From contig CM072810.1 in NCBI GenBank assembly GCA_037013495.1, positions 52,190,843-52,254,842 on the forward strand: a DNA stretch of 64,000 bases, read 5' to 3'. A program made the translations under genes and the position numbers. Numbering within the stretch: the stretch's first letter is position 1; each line of letters opens with the position of its first letter. The stretch comes from Hippophae tibetana (taxonomy: Eukaryota; Streptophyta; Magnoliopsida; Rosales; Elaeagnaceae). Shown one piece after another: positions 51,975 to 64,000 of this stretch. Below the pieces are notes generated by a model that was not told where the DNA came from, searched no databases, and saw nothing but the letters and a program-made list of their open reading frames with translations.

Positions 51975-54020
51975 TTGAACTGCCACCCTTAATCCTCGTT
52001 CAAAGCTCACAACAAGTCACGAGGATGTTACCCCCCGTGCACGACACAAGTCATTCTAAATGACACTTGGAAACAATAAAGAAAGGTTACCCACAACAAC
52101 GAACCCAAGGATGGTACTTACCTCGGTTGCATCATTCCGTCTCTTGTAAGCGAACTTCACCTCGAACTTGTGCTTTTATGGGATACAAATTCGGAGATCA
52201 TGTTTTGATAACAAATATTGGAAAAATAGCTAATCCTTCCTTCCTAAAGCTTAAGCTTCCCATACGGGACGCTTGAACTGTCACCCTTAATCCTCGTTCA
52301 AAGATCACAACAACTCACGAGGCTATTACCCCCCGTGCACGACACAAGTCATTCTAAATGACACTTGGAAACAACATAGAAAGGTTACCCACAACAACAA
52401 ACCCAGGGATGGTACTTACCTCGGTCGCATCATTCCAACTCTTGTAAGCGAACTTCACCTCTAACTTGTGCTTTTATAGGATACAAATCGGAGATCATAT
52501 TTTGATACCAAACGTAGGAAAATAGGTAATCCTTCCTTCCTAAATCTTAAGCTTTCAATACGGGACGCTTGAACTGTCACCCTTAATCCTCTTTCAAAGC
52601 TCACAACAAGTCACGAGGATGTTACCCCCCCGTGCACGACACAAGTCATTCTAAATGACACTCGGAAACAACAAGGAAAGGTTACCCACAACAACGTACC
52701 CAGGGATGGTACTTACCTCGGTTGCATCATTCCGTATCTTGTAAGCAAACTTCACCTCTAAGTTGTGCTTTTATGGGATACAAATCGGAGATCATGTTTT
52801 GATACCAAACATAGGAAAATAGCTAATCCTTCCTTCCAAAAGCTTAAACTTTCAATACGGGACGCTTGAACTGTCACCCTTAATCCTGGTTCAAAACTCA
52901 CACCAAGTCACGAGGATGTTACCCCCCCGTGCACGACACAAGTCATTCTAAATGACACTTGGAAACAACATAGAAAGGTTACCCACAACAACAAACCCAG
53001 GGATGGATACTTACCTCGGTTGCATCATTCCGTCTCTTGTAAGCGAACTTCACCTCGAACTTGTGCTTTTATGGGATACAAATTCGGAGATCATGTTTTG
53101 ATAACAAATATTGGAAAAATAGCTAATCCTTCCTTCCTAAAGCTTAAGCTTCCCATACGGGACGCTTGAACTGCCACCCTTAATCCTCGTTCAAAGCTCA
53201 CAACAAGTCACGAGGATGTTACCCCCCAGTGCACGACACAAGTCATTCTAAATGACACTTGGAAACAACAAGGAAAGGTTACCCACAGCAACGAACCCAG
53301 GGATGGTACTTACCTCGGTTGCATCATTCCATATCTTGTAAGCGAACTTTACCTCGAACTTGTGCTTTTATGGGACACAAACCTGAGATCATGTTTTGAT
53401 ACCAAACATAGGAAAATAGCTAATCCTTCCTTCCAAAAGCTTAAGCTTTCAATACGGGACGCTTGAACTGTCACCCTTAATCCTCGTTCAAAACTCACAC
53501 CAAGTCACGAGGATGTTACCCCCATGCACGACACAAGTCATTCTAAATGACACATGGAAACAACATAGAAAGGTTACCCACAACAACGAACCCAAGGATG
53601 GTACTTACCTCGGTTGCATCATTCCGTCTCTTGTAAGCGAACTTCACCTCGAACTTGTGCTTTTATGGGACACAAATAGGAGATCATGTTTTGATACCAA
53701 ACATAGGAAAATAGCTAATCCTTCCTTCCTAAAGCGTAAGCTTTCAATACGGGACGCTTGAACTGCCACCCTTAATCCCCGTTCAAAGCTCACAACAAGT
53801 CACGAGGATGTTACCCCCCGTGCACGACACAAGTCATTCTAAATGACACTTGGAAACAATAAAGAAAGGTTACCCACAACAACGAACCCAAGGATGGTAC
53901 TTACCTCGGTTGCATCATTCCGTCTCTTGTAAGCGAACTTCACCTCGAACTTGTGCTTTTATGGGACACAAATCGGAGATCATGTTTTGATACCAAACAT
54001 ATGAAAATAGCTAATCCTTC
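51975..54020 (+). repeat. ~2.0-kb segment, copy 1 (4159-bp spacing)
   Basis: TAATCCTGGTTC (52881 and 57040) and the frames at 52067 and 53513 (56226 and 57672) all lie 4159 bp apart, 14 monomers. The TAATCCTGG variant occurs once more at 55252. Confidence 0.8.
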
Positions 54021-56133
54021 CTTCCTAAAGCGTAAGCTTTCAATACGGGACGCTTGAACTGCCACCCTTAATCCTCGTTCAAAGCTCACAACAAGTCACG
54101 AGGATGTTACCCCCCGTGCACGACACAAGTCATTCTAAATGACACTTGGAAACAATAAAGAAAGGTTACCCACAACAACGAACCCAAGGATGGTACTTAC
54201 CTCGGTTGCATCATTCCGTCTCTTGTAAGCGAACTTCACCTCGAACTTGTGCTTTTATGGGACACAAACTTGAGATCATGTTTTGATACCAAACATAGGA
54301 AAATAGCTAATCCTTCCTTCCACAAGCTTAAGCTTTCAATACGGGACGCTTGAACTGTCACCCTTAATCCTCGTTCAAAACTCACACCAAGTCACGAGGA
54401 TGTTACCCCCATGCACGACACAAGTCATTCTAAATGACACATGGAAACAACATAGAAAGGTTACCCACAACAACGAACCCAAGGATGGTACTTACCTCGG
54501 TTGCATCATTCCGTCTCTTGTAAGCGAACTTCACCTTGAACTTGTGCTTTTATGGGACACAAATCGGAGATCATGTTTTGATACCAAACATAGGAAAATA
54601 GCTAATCCTTCCTTCCTAAAGCGTAAGCTTTCAATACGGGACGCTTGAACTACCACCCTTAATCCTCGTTCAAAGCTCACAACAAGTCACGAGGATGTTA
54701 CCCCCCGTGCACGACACAAGTCATTCTAAATGACACTTGGAAACAACATAGAAAGGTTACCCACAACAACAAACCCAGGGATGGTACTTACCTCGGTTGC
54801 ATCTTTCCAACTCTTGTAAGCGAACTTCACCTCTAACTTGTGCTTTTATGGGATACAAATCGGAGATCATATTTTGATACCAAACGTAGGAAAATAGGTA
54901 ATCCTTCCTTCCTAAATCTTAAGCTTTCAATACGGGACGCTTGAACTGTCACCCTTAATCCTCTTTCAAAGCTCACAACAAGTCACGAGGATGTTACCCC
55001 CCCGTGCACGACACAAGTCATTCTAAATGACACTCGGAAACAACAAGGAAAGGTTACCCACAACAACGTACCCAGGATGGTACTTACCTCGGTTGCATCA
55101 TTCTGTATCTTGTAAGCAAACTTCACCTCTAAGTTGTGCTTTTATGGGATACAAATGGGAGATCATGTTTTGATACCAAACATAGGAAAATAGCTAATCC
55201 TTCCTTCCAAAAGTTTAAACTTTCAATACGGGACGCTTGAACTGTCACCCTTAATCCTGGTTCAAAACTCACACCAAGTCATGAGGATGTTACCCCCCCG
55301 TGCACGACACAAGTCATTCTAAATGACACTTGGAAACAACATAGAAAGGTTACCCACAACAACAAACCCAGGGATGGATACTTACCTCGGTTGCATCATT
55401 CCGTCTCTTGTAAGCGAACTTCACCTCGAACTTGTGCTTTTATGGGATACAAATTCGGAGATCATGTTTTGATAACAAATATTGGAAAAATAGCTAATCC
55501 TTCCTTCCTAAAGCTTAAGCTTCCCATACGGGACGCTTGAACTGTCACCCTTAATCCTCGTTCAAAGATCACAACAACTCACGAGGCTATTACCCCCCGT
55601 GCACGACACAAGTCATTCTAAATGACACTTGGAAACAACATAGAAAGGTTACCCACAACAACAAACCCAGGGATGGTACTTACCTCGGTTGCATCTTTCC
55701 AACTCTTGTAAGCGAACTTCACCTCGAACTTGTGCTTTTATGGGACACAAATCGGAGATCATGTTTTGATACCAAACATAGGAAAATAGCTAATCCTTCC
55801 TTGCTAAAGCTTAAGCTTTCAATACAGGACGCTTGAACTGTCACCCTTAATCCTCGTTCAAAGCTCACAACAAGTCACGAGGATGTTACCCCCCCGTGCA
55901 CGACACAAGTCATTCTAAATGACACTTGGAAACAACAAGGAAATGTTACCCACAACAACAAACCCAGGGATGGATACTTACCTCGGTTGCATCATTCCGT
56001 CTGTTGTAAGCGAACTTCACCTCGAACTTGTGCTTTTATGGGATTCAAATTCGGAGATCATGTTTAGATAACAAATATTGGAAAAAATAGCTAATCCTTC
56101 CTTCCTAAAGCTTAAGCTTCCCATACGGGACGC

Positions 56134-58179
56134 TTGAACTGCCACCCTTAATCCTCGTTCAAAGCTCACAACAAGTCACGAGGATGTTACCCCCCGTGCA
56201 CGACACAAGTCATTCTAAATGACACTTGGAAACAATAAAGAAAGGTTACCCACAACAACGAACCCAAGGATGGTACTTACCTCGGTTGCATCATTCCGTC
56301 TCTTGTAAGCGAACTTCACCTCGAACTTGTGCTTTTATGGGATACAAATTCGGAGATCATGTTTTGATAACAAATATTGGAAAAATAGCTAATCCTTCCT
56401 TCCTAAAGCTTAAGCTTCCCATACGGGACGCTTGAACTGTCACCCTTAATCCTCGTTCAAAGATTACAACAACTCACGAGGCTATTACCCCCCGTGCACG
56501 ACACAAGTCATTCTAAATGACATTTGGAAACAACATAGAAAGGTTACCCACAACAACAAACCCAGGGATGGTACTTACCTCGGTTGCATCTTTCCAACTC
56601 TTGTAAGCGAACTTCACCTCTAACTTGTGCTTTTATGGGATACAAATCGGAGATCATATTTTGATACCAAACGTAGGAAAATAGGTAATCCTTCCTTCCT
56701 AAATCTTAAGCTTTCAATACGGGACGCTTGAACTGTCACCCTTAATCCTCTTTCAAAGCTCACAACAAGTCACGAGGATGTTACCCCCCCGTGCACGACA
56801 CAAGTCATTCTAAATGACACTCGGAAACAACAAGGAAAGGTTACCCACAACAACGTACCCAGGGATGGTACTTACCTCGGTTGCATCATTCCGTATCTTG
56901 TAAGCAAACTTCACCTCTAAGTTGTGCTTTTATGGGATACAAATCGGAGATCATGTTTTGATACCAAACATAGGAAAATAGCTAATCCTTCCTTCCAAAA
57001 GCTTAAACTTTCAATACGGGACGCTTGAACTGTCACCCTTAATCCTGGTTCAAAACTCACACCAAGTCACGAGGATGTTACCCCCCCGTGCACGACACAA
57101 GTCATTCTAAATGACACTTGGAAACAACATAGAAAGGTTACCCACAACAACAAACCCAGGGATGGATACTTACCTCGGTTGCATCATTCCGTCTCTTGTA
57201 AGCGAACTTCACCTCGAACTTGTGCTTTTATGGGATACAAATTCGGAGATCATGTTTTGATAACAAATATTGGAAAAATAGCTAATCCTTCCTTCCTAAA
57301 GCTTAAGCTTCCCATACGGGACGCTTGAACTGCCACCCTTAATCCTCGTTCAAAGCTCACAACAAGTCACGAGGATGTTACCCCCCAGTGCACGACACAA
57401 GTCATTCTAAATGACACTTGGAAACAACTAGGAAAGGTTACCCACAACAACGAACCCAGGGATGGTACTTACCTCGGTTGCATCATTCCATATCTTGTAA
57501 GCGAACTTTACCTCGAACTTGTGCTTTTATGGGACACAAACCTGAGATCATGTTTTGATACCAAACATAGGAAAATAGCTAATCCTTCCTTCCAAAAGCT
57601 TAAGCTTTCAATACGGGACGCTTGAACTGTCACCCTTAATCCTCGTTCAAAACTCACACCAAGTCACGAGGATGTTACCCCCATGCACGACACAAGTCAT
57701 TCTAAATGACACATGGAAACAACATAGAAAGGTTACCCACAACAACGAACCCAAGGATGGTACTTACCTCGGTTGTATCATTCCGTCTCTTGTAAGCGAA
57801 CTTCACCTCGAACTTGTGCTTTTATGGGACACAAAGCGGAGATCATGTTTTGATACCAAACATAGGAAAATAGCTAATCCTTCCTTCCTAAAGCGTAAGC
57901 TTTCAATACGGGACGCTTGAACTGCCACCCTTAATCCTCGTTCAAAGCTCACAACAAGTCACGAGGATGTTACCCCCCGTGCACGACACAAGTCATTCTA
58001 AATGACACTTGGAAACAATAAAGAAAGGTTACCCACAACAACGAACCCAAGGATGGTACTTACCTCGGTTGCATCATTCCGTCTCTTGTAAGCGAACTTC
58101 ACCTCGAACTTGTGCTTTTATGGGACACAAATCGGAGATCATGTTTTGATACCAAACATAGGAAAATAGCTAATCCTTC
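56134..58179 (+). repeat. ~2.0-kb segment, copy 2 (4159-bp spacing)
   Basis: Partner of 51975-54020. Between the two lie further copies of the same types, including TTGCATCTTTCC variants near 54800 and 55690. One monomer there has lost a base (CCCAGGATGG near 55071). Confidence 0.8.
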
Positions 58180-58325
58180 CTTGCTAAAGCTTAAGCTTTC
58201 AATACGGGACGCTTGAACTGTCACCCTTAATCCTCGTTCAAAGCTCACAACAAGTCACGAGGATGTTACCCCCCCGTGCACGACACAAGTCATTCTAAAT
58301 GACACTTGGAAACAACAAGGAAATG

Positions 58326-61298
58326 TTACCCACAACAACAAACCCAGGGATGGATACTTACCTCGGTTGCATCATTCCGTCTGTTGTAAGCGAACTTCAC
58401 CTCGAACTTGTGCTTTTATGGGATTCAAATTCGGAGATCATGTTTAGATAACAAATATTGGAAAAAATAGCTAATCCTTCCTTCCTAAAGCTTAAGCTTC
58501 CCATACGGGACGCTTGAACTGCCACCCTTAATCCTCGTTCAAAGCTCACAACAAGTCACGAGGATGTTACCCCCCAGTGCACGACACAAGTCATTCTAAA
58601 TGACACTTGGAAACAACAAGGAAAGGTTACCCACAACAACGAACCCAGGGATGGTACTTACCTCGGTTGCATCATTCCATATCTTGTAAGCGAACTTTAC
58701 CTCGAACTTGTGCTTTTATGGGACACAAACCTGAGATCATGTTTTGATACCAAACATATTAAAATAGCTAATCCTTCCTTCCAAAAGCTTAAGCTTTCAA
58801 TACGGGACGCTTGAACTGTCACCCTTAATCCTCGTTCAAAACTCACACCAAGTCACGAGGATGTTACCCCCATGCACGACACAAGTCATTCTAAATGACA
58901 CATGGAAACAACATAGAAAGGTTACCCACAACAACGAACCCAAGGATGGTACTTACCTCGGTTGCATCATTCCGTCTCTTGTAAGCGAACTTCACCTCGA
59001 ACTTGTGCTTTTATGGGACACAAATCGGAGATCATGTTTTGATACCAAACATAGGAAAATAGCTAATCCTTCCTTCCTAAAGCGTAAGCTTTCAATACGG
59101 GACGCTTGAACTGCCACCCTTAATCCTCGTTCAAAGCTCACAACAAGTCACGAGGATGTTACCCCCCGTGCACGACACAAGTCATTCTAAATGACACTTG
59201 GAAACAATAAAGAAAGGTTACCCACAACAACGAACCCAAGGATGGTACTTACCTCGGTTGCATCATTCCGTCTCTTGTAAGCGAACTTCACCTCGAACTT
59301 GTGCTTTTATGGGACACAAATCGGAGATCATGTTTTGATACCAAACATAGGAAAATAGCTAATCCTTCCTTCCTAAAGCGTAAGCTTTCAATACGGGACG
59401 CTTGAACTGCCACCCTTAATCCTCGTTCAAAGCTCACAACAAGTCACGAGGATGTTACCCTCCATGCACGACACAAGTCATTGTAAATGTCACTTGGAAA
59501 CAATAAGGAAAGGTTACCCACAACAACGCACGCAGGGATGGTACATACCTCGGTTTCATCATTCCGTCTCTTGTAAGCGAACTTCACCTCTAAGTTGTGC
59601 TTTTATGGGATACAATTCGGAGATCATGTTTTGATACCAAACATAGGAAAATAGCTAATCCTTCCTTGCTAAAGCTTAAGCTTTCTATACGGGACGCTTA
59701 AACTGTCACCCTTAATCCTCGTTCAAAGCTCACAACAAGTCACGAGGATGTTACCCCCCCGTGCACGACACAAGTCATTCTAAATGACACTTGGAAACAA
59801 CAAGGAAATGTTACCCACAACAACAAACCCAGGGATGGATACTTACCTCGGTTGCATCATTCCGTCTGTTGTAAGCGAACTTCACCTCGAACTTGTGCTT
59901 TTATGGGATTCAAATTCGGAGATCATGTTTAGATAACAAATATTGGAAAAATAGCTAATCCTTCCTTCCTAAAGCTTAAGCTTCACATACGGGACGCTTG
60001 AACTGTCACCCTTAATCCTCGTTCAAAGATCACAACAAGTCACGAGGTTGTTACCCCCCGTGCACGACACAAGTCATTCTAAATGACACTTGGAAACAAC
60101 ATAGAAAGGTTACCCACAACAACAAACCCAGGGATGGTACTTACCTCGGTTGCATCATTCCAACTCTTGTAAGCGAACTTCACCTCTAACTTGTGCTTTT
60201 ATGGGATACAAATCGGAGATCATATTTTGATACCAAACGTAGGAAAATAGGTAATCCTTCCTTCCTAAATCTTAAGCTTTCAATACGGGACGCTTGAACT
60301 GTCACCCTTAATCCTCTTTCAAAGCTCACAACAAGTCACGAGGATGTTACCCCACCGTGCACGACACAAGTCATTCTAAATGACACTCGGAAATAACAAG
60401 GAAAGGTTACCCACAACAACGTACCCAGGGATGGTACTTACCTCGGTTGCATCATTCCGTCTCTTGTAAGCAAACTTCACCTCTAAGTTGTGCTTTTATG
60501 GGATACAAATCGGAGATCATGTTTTGATACCAAACATAGGAAAATAGCTAATCCTTCCTTCCTAAAGCGTAAGCTTTCAATACGGGACGCTTGAACTGCC
60601 ACCCTTAATCCTCGTTCAAAGCTCACAACAAGTCACGAGGATGTTACCCTCCATGCACGACACAAGTCATTGTAAATGTCACTTGGAAACAATAAGGAAA
60701 GGTTACCCACAACAACGCACGCAGGGATGGTACATACCTCGGTTTCATCATTCCGTCTCTTGTAAGCGAACTTCACCTCTAAGTTGTGCTTTTATGGGAT
60801 ACAATTCGGAGATCATGTTTTGATACCAAACATAGGAAAATAGCTAATCCTTCCTTGCTAAAGCTTAAGCTTTCTATACGGGACGCTTAAACTGTCACCC
60901 TTAATCCTCGTTCAAAGCTCACAACAAGTCACGAGGATGTTACCCCCCCGTGCACGACACAAGTCATTCTAAATGACACTTGGAAACAACAAGGAAATGT
61001 TACCCACAACAACAAACCCAGGGATGGATACTTACCTCGGTTGCATCATTCCGTCTGTTGTAAGCGAACTTCACCTCGAACTTGTGCTTTTATGGGATTC
61101 AAATTCGGAGATCATGTTTAGATAACAAATATTGGAAAAATAGCTAATCCTTCCTTCCTAAAGCTTAAGCTTCACATACGGGACGCTTGAACTGTCACCC
61201 TTAATCCTCGTTCAAAGATCACAACAAGTCACGAGGTTGTTACCCCCCGTGCACGACACAAGTCATTCTAAATGACACTTGGAAACAACATAGAAAGG
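58326..61298 (+). repeat. 2973-bp ten-monomer tandem duplication, copy 1
   Basis: Private variants CATATTAAAATAGC (near 58754), ACCCCACCGTGC (near 60349) and GGAAATAACAAGG (near 60390) recur 2973 bp downstream. The break lies at TTACCCACAACAAC: GAAATG precedes it at 58326 and GAAAGG at 61299. The copy contains an inner 1189-bp-spaced duplication. Confidence 0.9.
59310..60134 (+). repeat. Inner ~825-bp repeat, copy 1 (1189-bp spacing)
   Basis: CATTGTAAATGTCAC, CGCACGCAGGG, GGTACATACC and GGGACGCTTAAAC occur here and 1189 bp later. The left edge is approximate. The right edge is where GGTACTTACC meets GGATACTTACC. Confidence 0.8.
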
Positions 61299-61323
61299 TT
61301 ACCCACAACAACAAACCCAGGGA
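60499..61323 (+). repeat. Inner ~825-bp repeat, copy 2 (1189-bp spacing)
   Basis: Partner of 59310-60134. Both inner copies were then duplicated again within the 2973-bp event, giving four instances (frames at 59452, 60641, 62425 and 63614). Confidence 0.8.
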
Positions 61324-64000
61324 TGGATACTTACCTCGGTTGCATCATTCCGTCTGTTGTAAGCGAACTTCACCTCGAACTTGTGCTTTTATGGGATTCA
61401 AATTCGGAGATCATGTTTAGATAACAAATATTGGAAAAAATAGCTAATCCTTCCTTCCTAAAGCTTAAGCTTCCCATACGGGACGCTTGAACTGCCACCC
61501 TTAATCCTCGTTCAAAGCTCACAACAAGTCACGAGGATGTTACCCCCCAGTGCACGACACAAGTCATTCTAAATGACACTTGGAAACAACAAGGAAAGGT
61601 TACCCACAACAACGAACCCAGGGATGGTACTTACCTCGGTTGCATCATTCCATATCTTGTAAGCGAACTTTACCTCGAACTTGTGCTTTTATGGGACACA
61701 AACCTGAGATCATGTTTTGATACCAAACATATTAAAATAGCTAATCCTTCCTTCCAAAAGCTTAAGCTTTCAATACGGGACGCTTGAACTGTCACCCTTA
61801 ATCCTCGTTCAAAACTCACACCAAGTCACGAGGATGTTACCCCCATGCACGACACAAGTCATTCTAAATGACACATGGAAACAACATAGAAAGGTTACCC
61901 ACAACAACGAACCCAAGGATGGTACTTACCTCGGTTGCATCATTCCGTCTCTTGTAAGCGAACTTCACCTCGAACTTGTGCTTTTATGGGACACAAATCG
62001 GAGATCATGTTTTGATACCAAACATAGGAAAATAGCTAATCCTTCCTTCCTAAAGCGTAAGCTTTCAATACGGGACGCTTGAACTGCCACCCTTAATCCT
62101 CGTTCAAAGCTCACAACAAGTCACGAGGATGTTACCCCCCGTGCACGACACAAGTCATTCTAAATGACACTTGGAAACAATAAAGAAAGGTTACCCACAA
62201 CAACGAACCCAAGGATGGTACTTACCTCGGTTGCATCATTCCGTCTCTTGTAAGCGAACTTCACCTCGAACTTGTGCTTTTATGGGACACAAATCGGAGA
62301 TCATGTTTTGATACCAAACATAGGAAAATAGCTAATCCTTCCTTCCTAAAGCGTAAGCTTTCAATACGGGACGCTTGAACTGCCACCCTTAATCCTCGTT
62401 CAAAGCTCACAACAAGTCACGAGGATGTTACCCTCCATGCACGACACAAGTCATTGTAAATGTCACTTGGAAACAATAAGGAAAGGTTACCCACAACAAC
62501 GCACGCAGGGATGGTACATACCTCGGTTTCATCATTCCGTCTCTTGTAAGCGAACTTCACCTCTAAGTTGTGCTTTTATGGGATACAATTCGGAGATCAT
62601 GTTTTGATACCAAACATAGGAAAATAGCTAATCCTTCCTTGCTAAAGCTTAAGCTTTCTATACGGGACGCTTAAACTGTCACCCTTAATCCTCGTTCAAA
62701 GCTCACAACAAGTCACGAGGATGTTACCCCCCCGTGCACGACACAAGTCATTCTAAATGACACTTGGAAACAACAAGGAAATGTTACCCACAACAACAAA
62801 CCCAGGGATGGATACTTACCTCGGTTGCATCATTCCGTCTGTTGTAAGCGAACTTCACCTCGAACTTGTGCTTTTATGGGATTCAAATTCGGAGATCATG
62901 TTTAGATAACAAATATTGGAAAAATAGCTAATCCTTCCTTCCTAAAGCTTAAGCTTCACATACGGGACGCTTGAACTGTCACCCTTAATCCTCGTTCAAA
63001 GATCACAACAAGTCACGAGGTTGTTACCCCCCGTGCACGACACAAGTCATTCTAAATGACACTTGGAAACAACATAGAAAGGTTACCCACAACAACAAAC
63101 CCAGGGATGGTACTTACCTCGGTTGCATCATTCCAACTCTTGTAAGCGAACTTCACCTCTAACTTGTGCTTTTATGGGATACAAATCGGAGATCATATTT
63201 TGATACCAAACGTAGGAAAATAGGTAATCCTTCCTTCCTAAATCTTAAGCTTTCAATACGGGACGCTTGAACTGTCACCCTTAATCCTCTTTCAAAGCTC
63301 ACAACAAGTCACGAGGATGTTACCCCACCGTGCACGACACAAGTCATTCTAAATGACACTCGGAAATAACAAGGAAAGGTTACCCACAACAACGTACCCA
63401 GGGATGGTACTTACCTCGGTTGCATCATTCCGTCTCTTGTAAGCAAACTTCACCTCTAAGTTGTGCTTTTATGGGATACAAATCGGAGATCATGTTTTGA
63501 TACCAAACATAGGAAAATAGCTAATCCTTCCTTCCTAAAGCGTAAGCTTTCAATACGGGACGCTTGAACTGCCACCCTTAATCCTCGTTCAAAGCTCACA
63601 ACAAGTCACGAGGATGTTACCCTCCATGCACGACACAAGTCATTGTAAATGTCACTTGGAAACAATAAGGAAAGGTTACCCACAACAACGCACGCAGGGA
63701 TGGTACATACCTCGGTTTCATCATTCCGTCTCTTGTAAGCGAACTTCACCTCTAAGTTGTGCTTTTATGGGATACAATTCGGAGATCATGTTTTGATACC
63801 AAACATAGGAAAATAGCTAATCCTTCCTTGCTAAAGCTTAAGCTTTCTATACGGGACGCTTAAACTGTCACCCTTAATCCTCGTTCAAAGCTCACAACAA
63901 GTCACGAGGATGTTACCCCCCCGTGCACGACACAAGTCATTCTAAATGACACTTGGAAACAACAAGGAAATGTTACCCACAACAACAAACCCAGGGATGG
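61299..64000 (+). repeat. 2973-bp tandem duplication, copy 2 (cut by window end)
   Basis: I noticed no base difference from copy 1 in the compared landmarks, making this the most recent-looking duplication in the window. It continues past the last base, so more copies may follow. Confidence 0.9.

Larger units (their letters stand above)
1..64000 (+). repeat. Satellite DNA array, ~297-bp monomer, ~215 tandem copies
   Basis: The same sequence returns about every 297 bp from the first base to the last. Taking the CTTAATCC motif as monomer start, the first starts fall at 1, 298, 595, 892, 1188 and 1485. Every copy has the same orientation and no foreign sequence interrupts the array. Monomers differ by scattered substitutions and one-base indels, most often in C-tract length (C6 or C7), AAATCGG against AAATTCGG, and GGTACTTACC against GGATACTTACC. 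Hand counting of the first monomer gives 97 A, 74 T, 76 C and 50 G (about 42% GC). This is the architecture of eukaryotic satellite DNA. I do not recognise the family, so species and chromosomal position are open. Neither array edge is present. Confidence 0.98.
39002..64000 (+). repeat. Right mosaic domain of overlapping segmental duplications
   Basis: This domain has its own set of types: GATAACAAATATTGG with GCTTCCCAT; TTCCAACTC with AACGTAGG and AATAGGTAATCC; GTACCCAGGG with TCCGTATC; C6 followed by AGTGCACG with CCATATCTTG; C5 followed by ATGCACG with ACACATGG; and GCGTAAG with GAACTGCC. They recur in partly shared order with copy spacings of 5057, 2082, 2969, 2377, 4159 and 2973 bp. These equal 17, 7, 10, 8, 14 and 10 monomers. 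No gene is present. Frames of 60-97 codons at 40580, 41625, 47865 and their repeats are the same monomer stretches copied again. Confidence 0.88.

Noticed and set aside
40580..63796. Repeated 60-97-codon frames in the right domain as small proteins
   Set aside because: The same monomer region appears in two frames depending on C-tract length, giving unrelated peptides from equivalent DNA. That is not how a conserved protein behaves.
1..64000. CRISPR array
   Set aside because: The whole 297-bp unit repeats and there are no unique spacers between short repeats.
1..64000. Bacterial or phage origin
   Set aside because: No coding density, no ribosome-binding pattern and no known gene in 64 kb; the long HOR satellite is a eukaryotic feature.
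1..64000. rDNA spacer or tandem 5S/tRNA genes
   Set aside because: No 5S, tRNA or rRNA internal promoter boxes or conserved core could be recognised in the monomer.
1..64000. LTR retrotransposon or its tandem LTR derivatives
   Set aside because: No TG...CA ends, primer-binding site, polypurine tract or polymerase-like coding sequence was found around or inside the monomers.

Overview
The whole 64 kb window is one uninterrupted head-to-tail satellite DNA array. The repeat unit (monomer) is about 297 bp, so the window holds roughly 215 copies, all in the same orientation. It enters and leaves the window inside the array. I see no protein-coding gene, RNA gene, transposon, CRISPR array or single-copy sequence anywhere. 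This points to a eukaryotic chromosome, in heterochromatin of the pericentromeric, centromeric or subtelomeric kind. A plant is plausible because long arrays of few-hundred-bp monomers are common there, but I do not recognise the family and cannot name the organism.

The array has several layers. (1) The monomer has landmarks that recur throughout: a C-tract (usually C5-C7), a CGTGCACG palindrome, a GTCATT/AATGAC hairpin, and a 14-bp palindrome carrying two HindIII sites. (2) Monomers fall into diagnostic types that recur in order, giving higher-order repeats (HORs). (3) HOR blocks have themselves been duplicated, often exactly in tandem.

Layout. 1-12939: domain built on a five-type cycle (about 1485 bp), with nested copies spaced 2967, 2671, 2078, 1485 and 2670 bp apart. 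12940-21112: two tandem copies of a 14-monomer, 4174-bp unit, with expanded poly-C tracts. 21113-27618: a very regular 4-monomer HOR of exactly 1183 bp, with four full units and a rearranged tail. 27619-28510: three diverged monomers. 28511-36023: mixed types, including an 891-bp three-monomer duplication. 36024-39001: two tandem copies of a 1489-bp five-monomer unit. 39002-64000: a mosaic domain with copies spaced 5057, 2082, 2969, 2377, 4159 and 2973 bp. The last tandem pair is cut by the window end.

Short open reading frames occur only because 297 is a multiple of three and a few monomers have lost the usual in-frame stop. They are by-products of the repeat, not genes. The interest of the window is therefore structural: how the array amplified, how its domains meet, and which monomer elements stay intact. 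Edge positions were set by eye and may be off by some tens of bases. Copy spacings were measured from diagnostic variants and are firm unless marked approximate.
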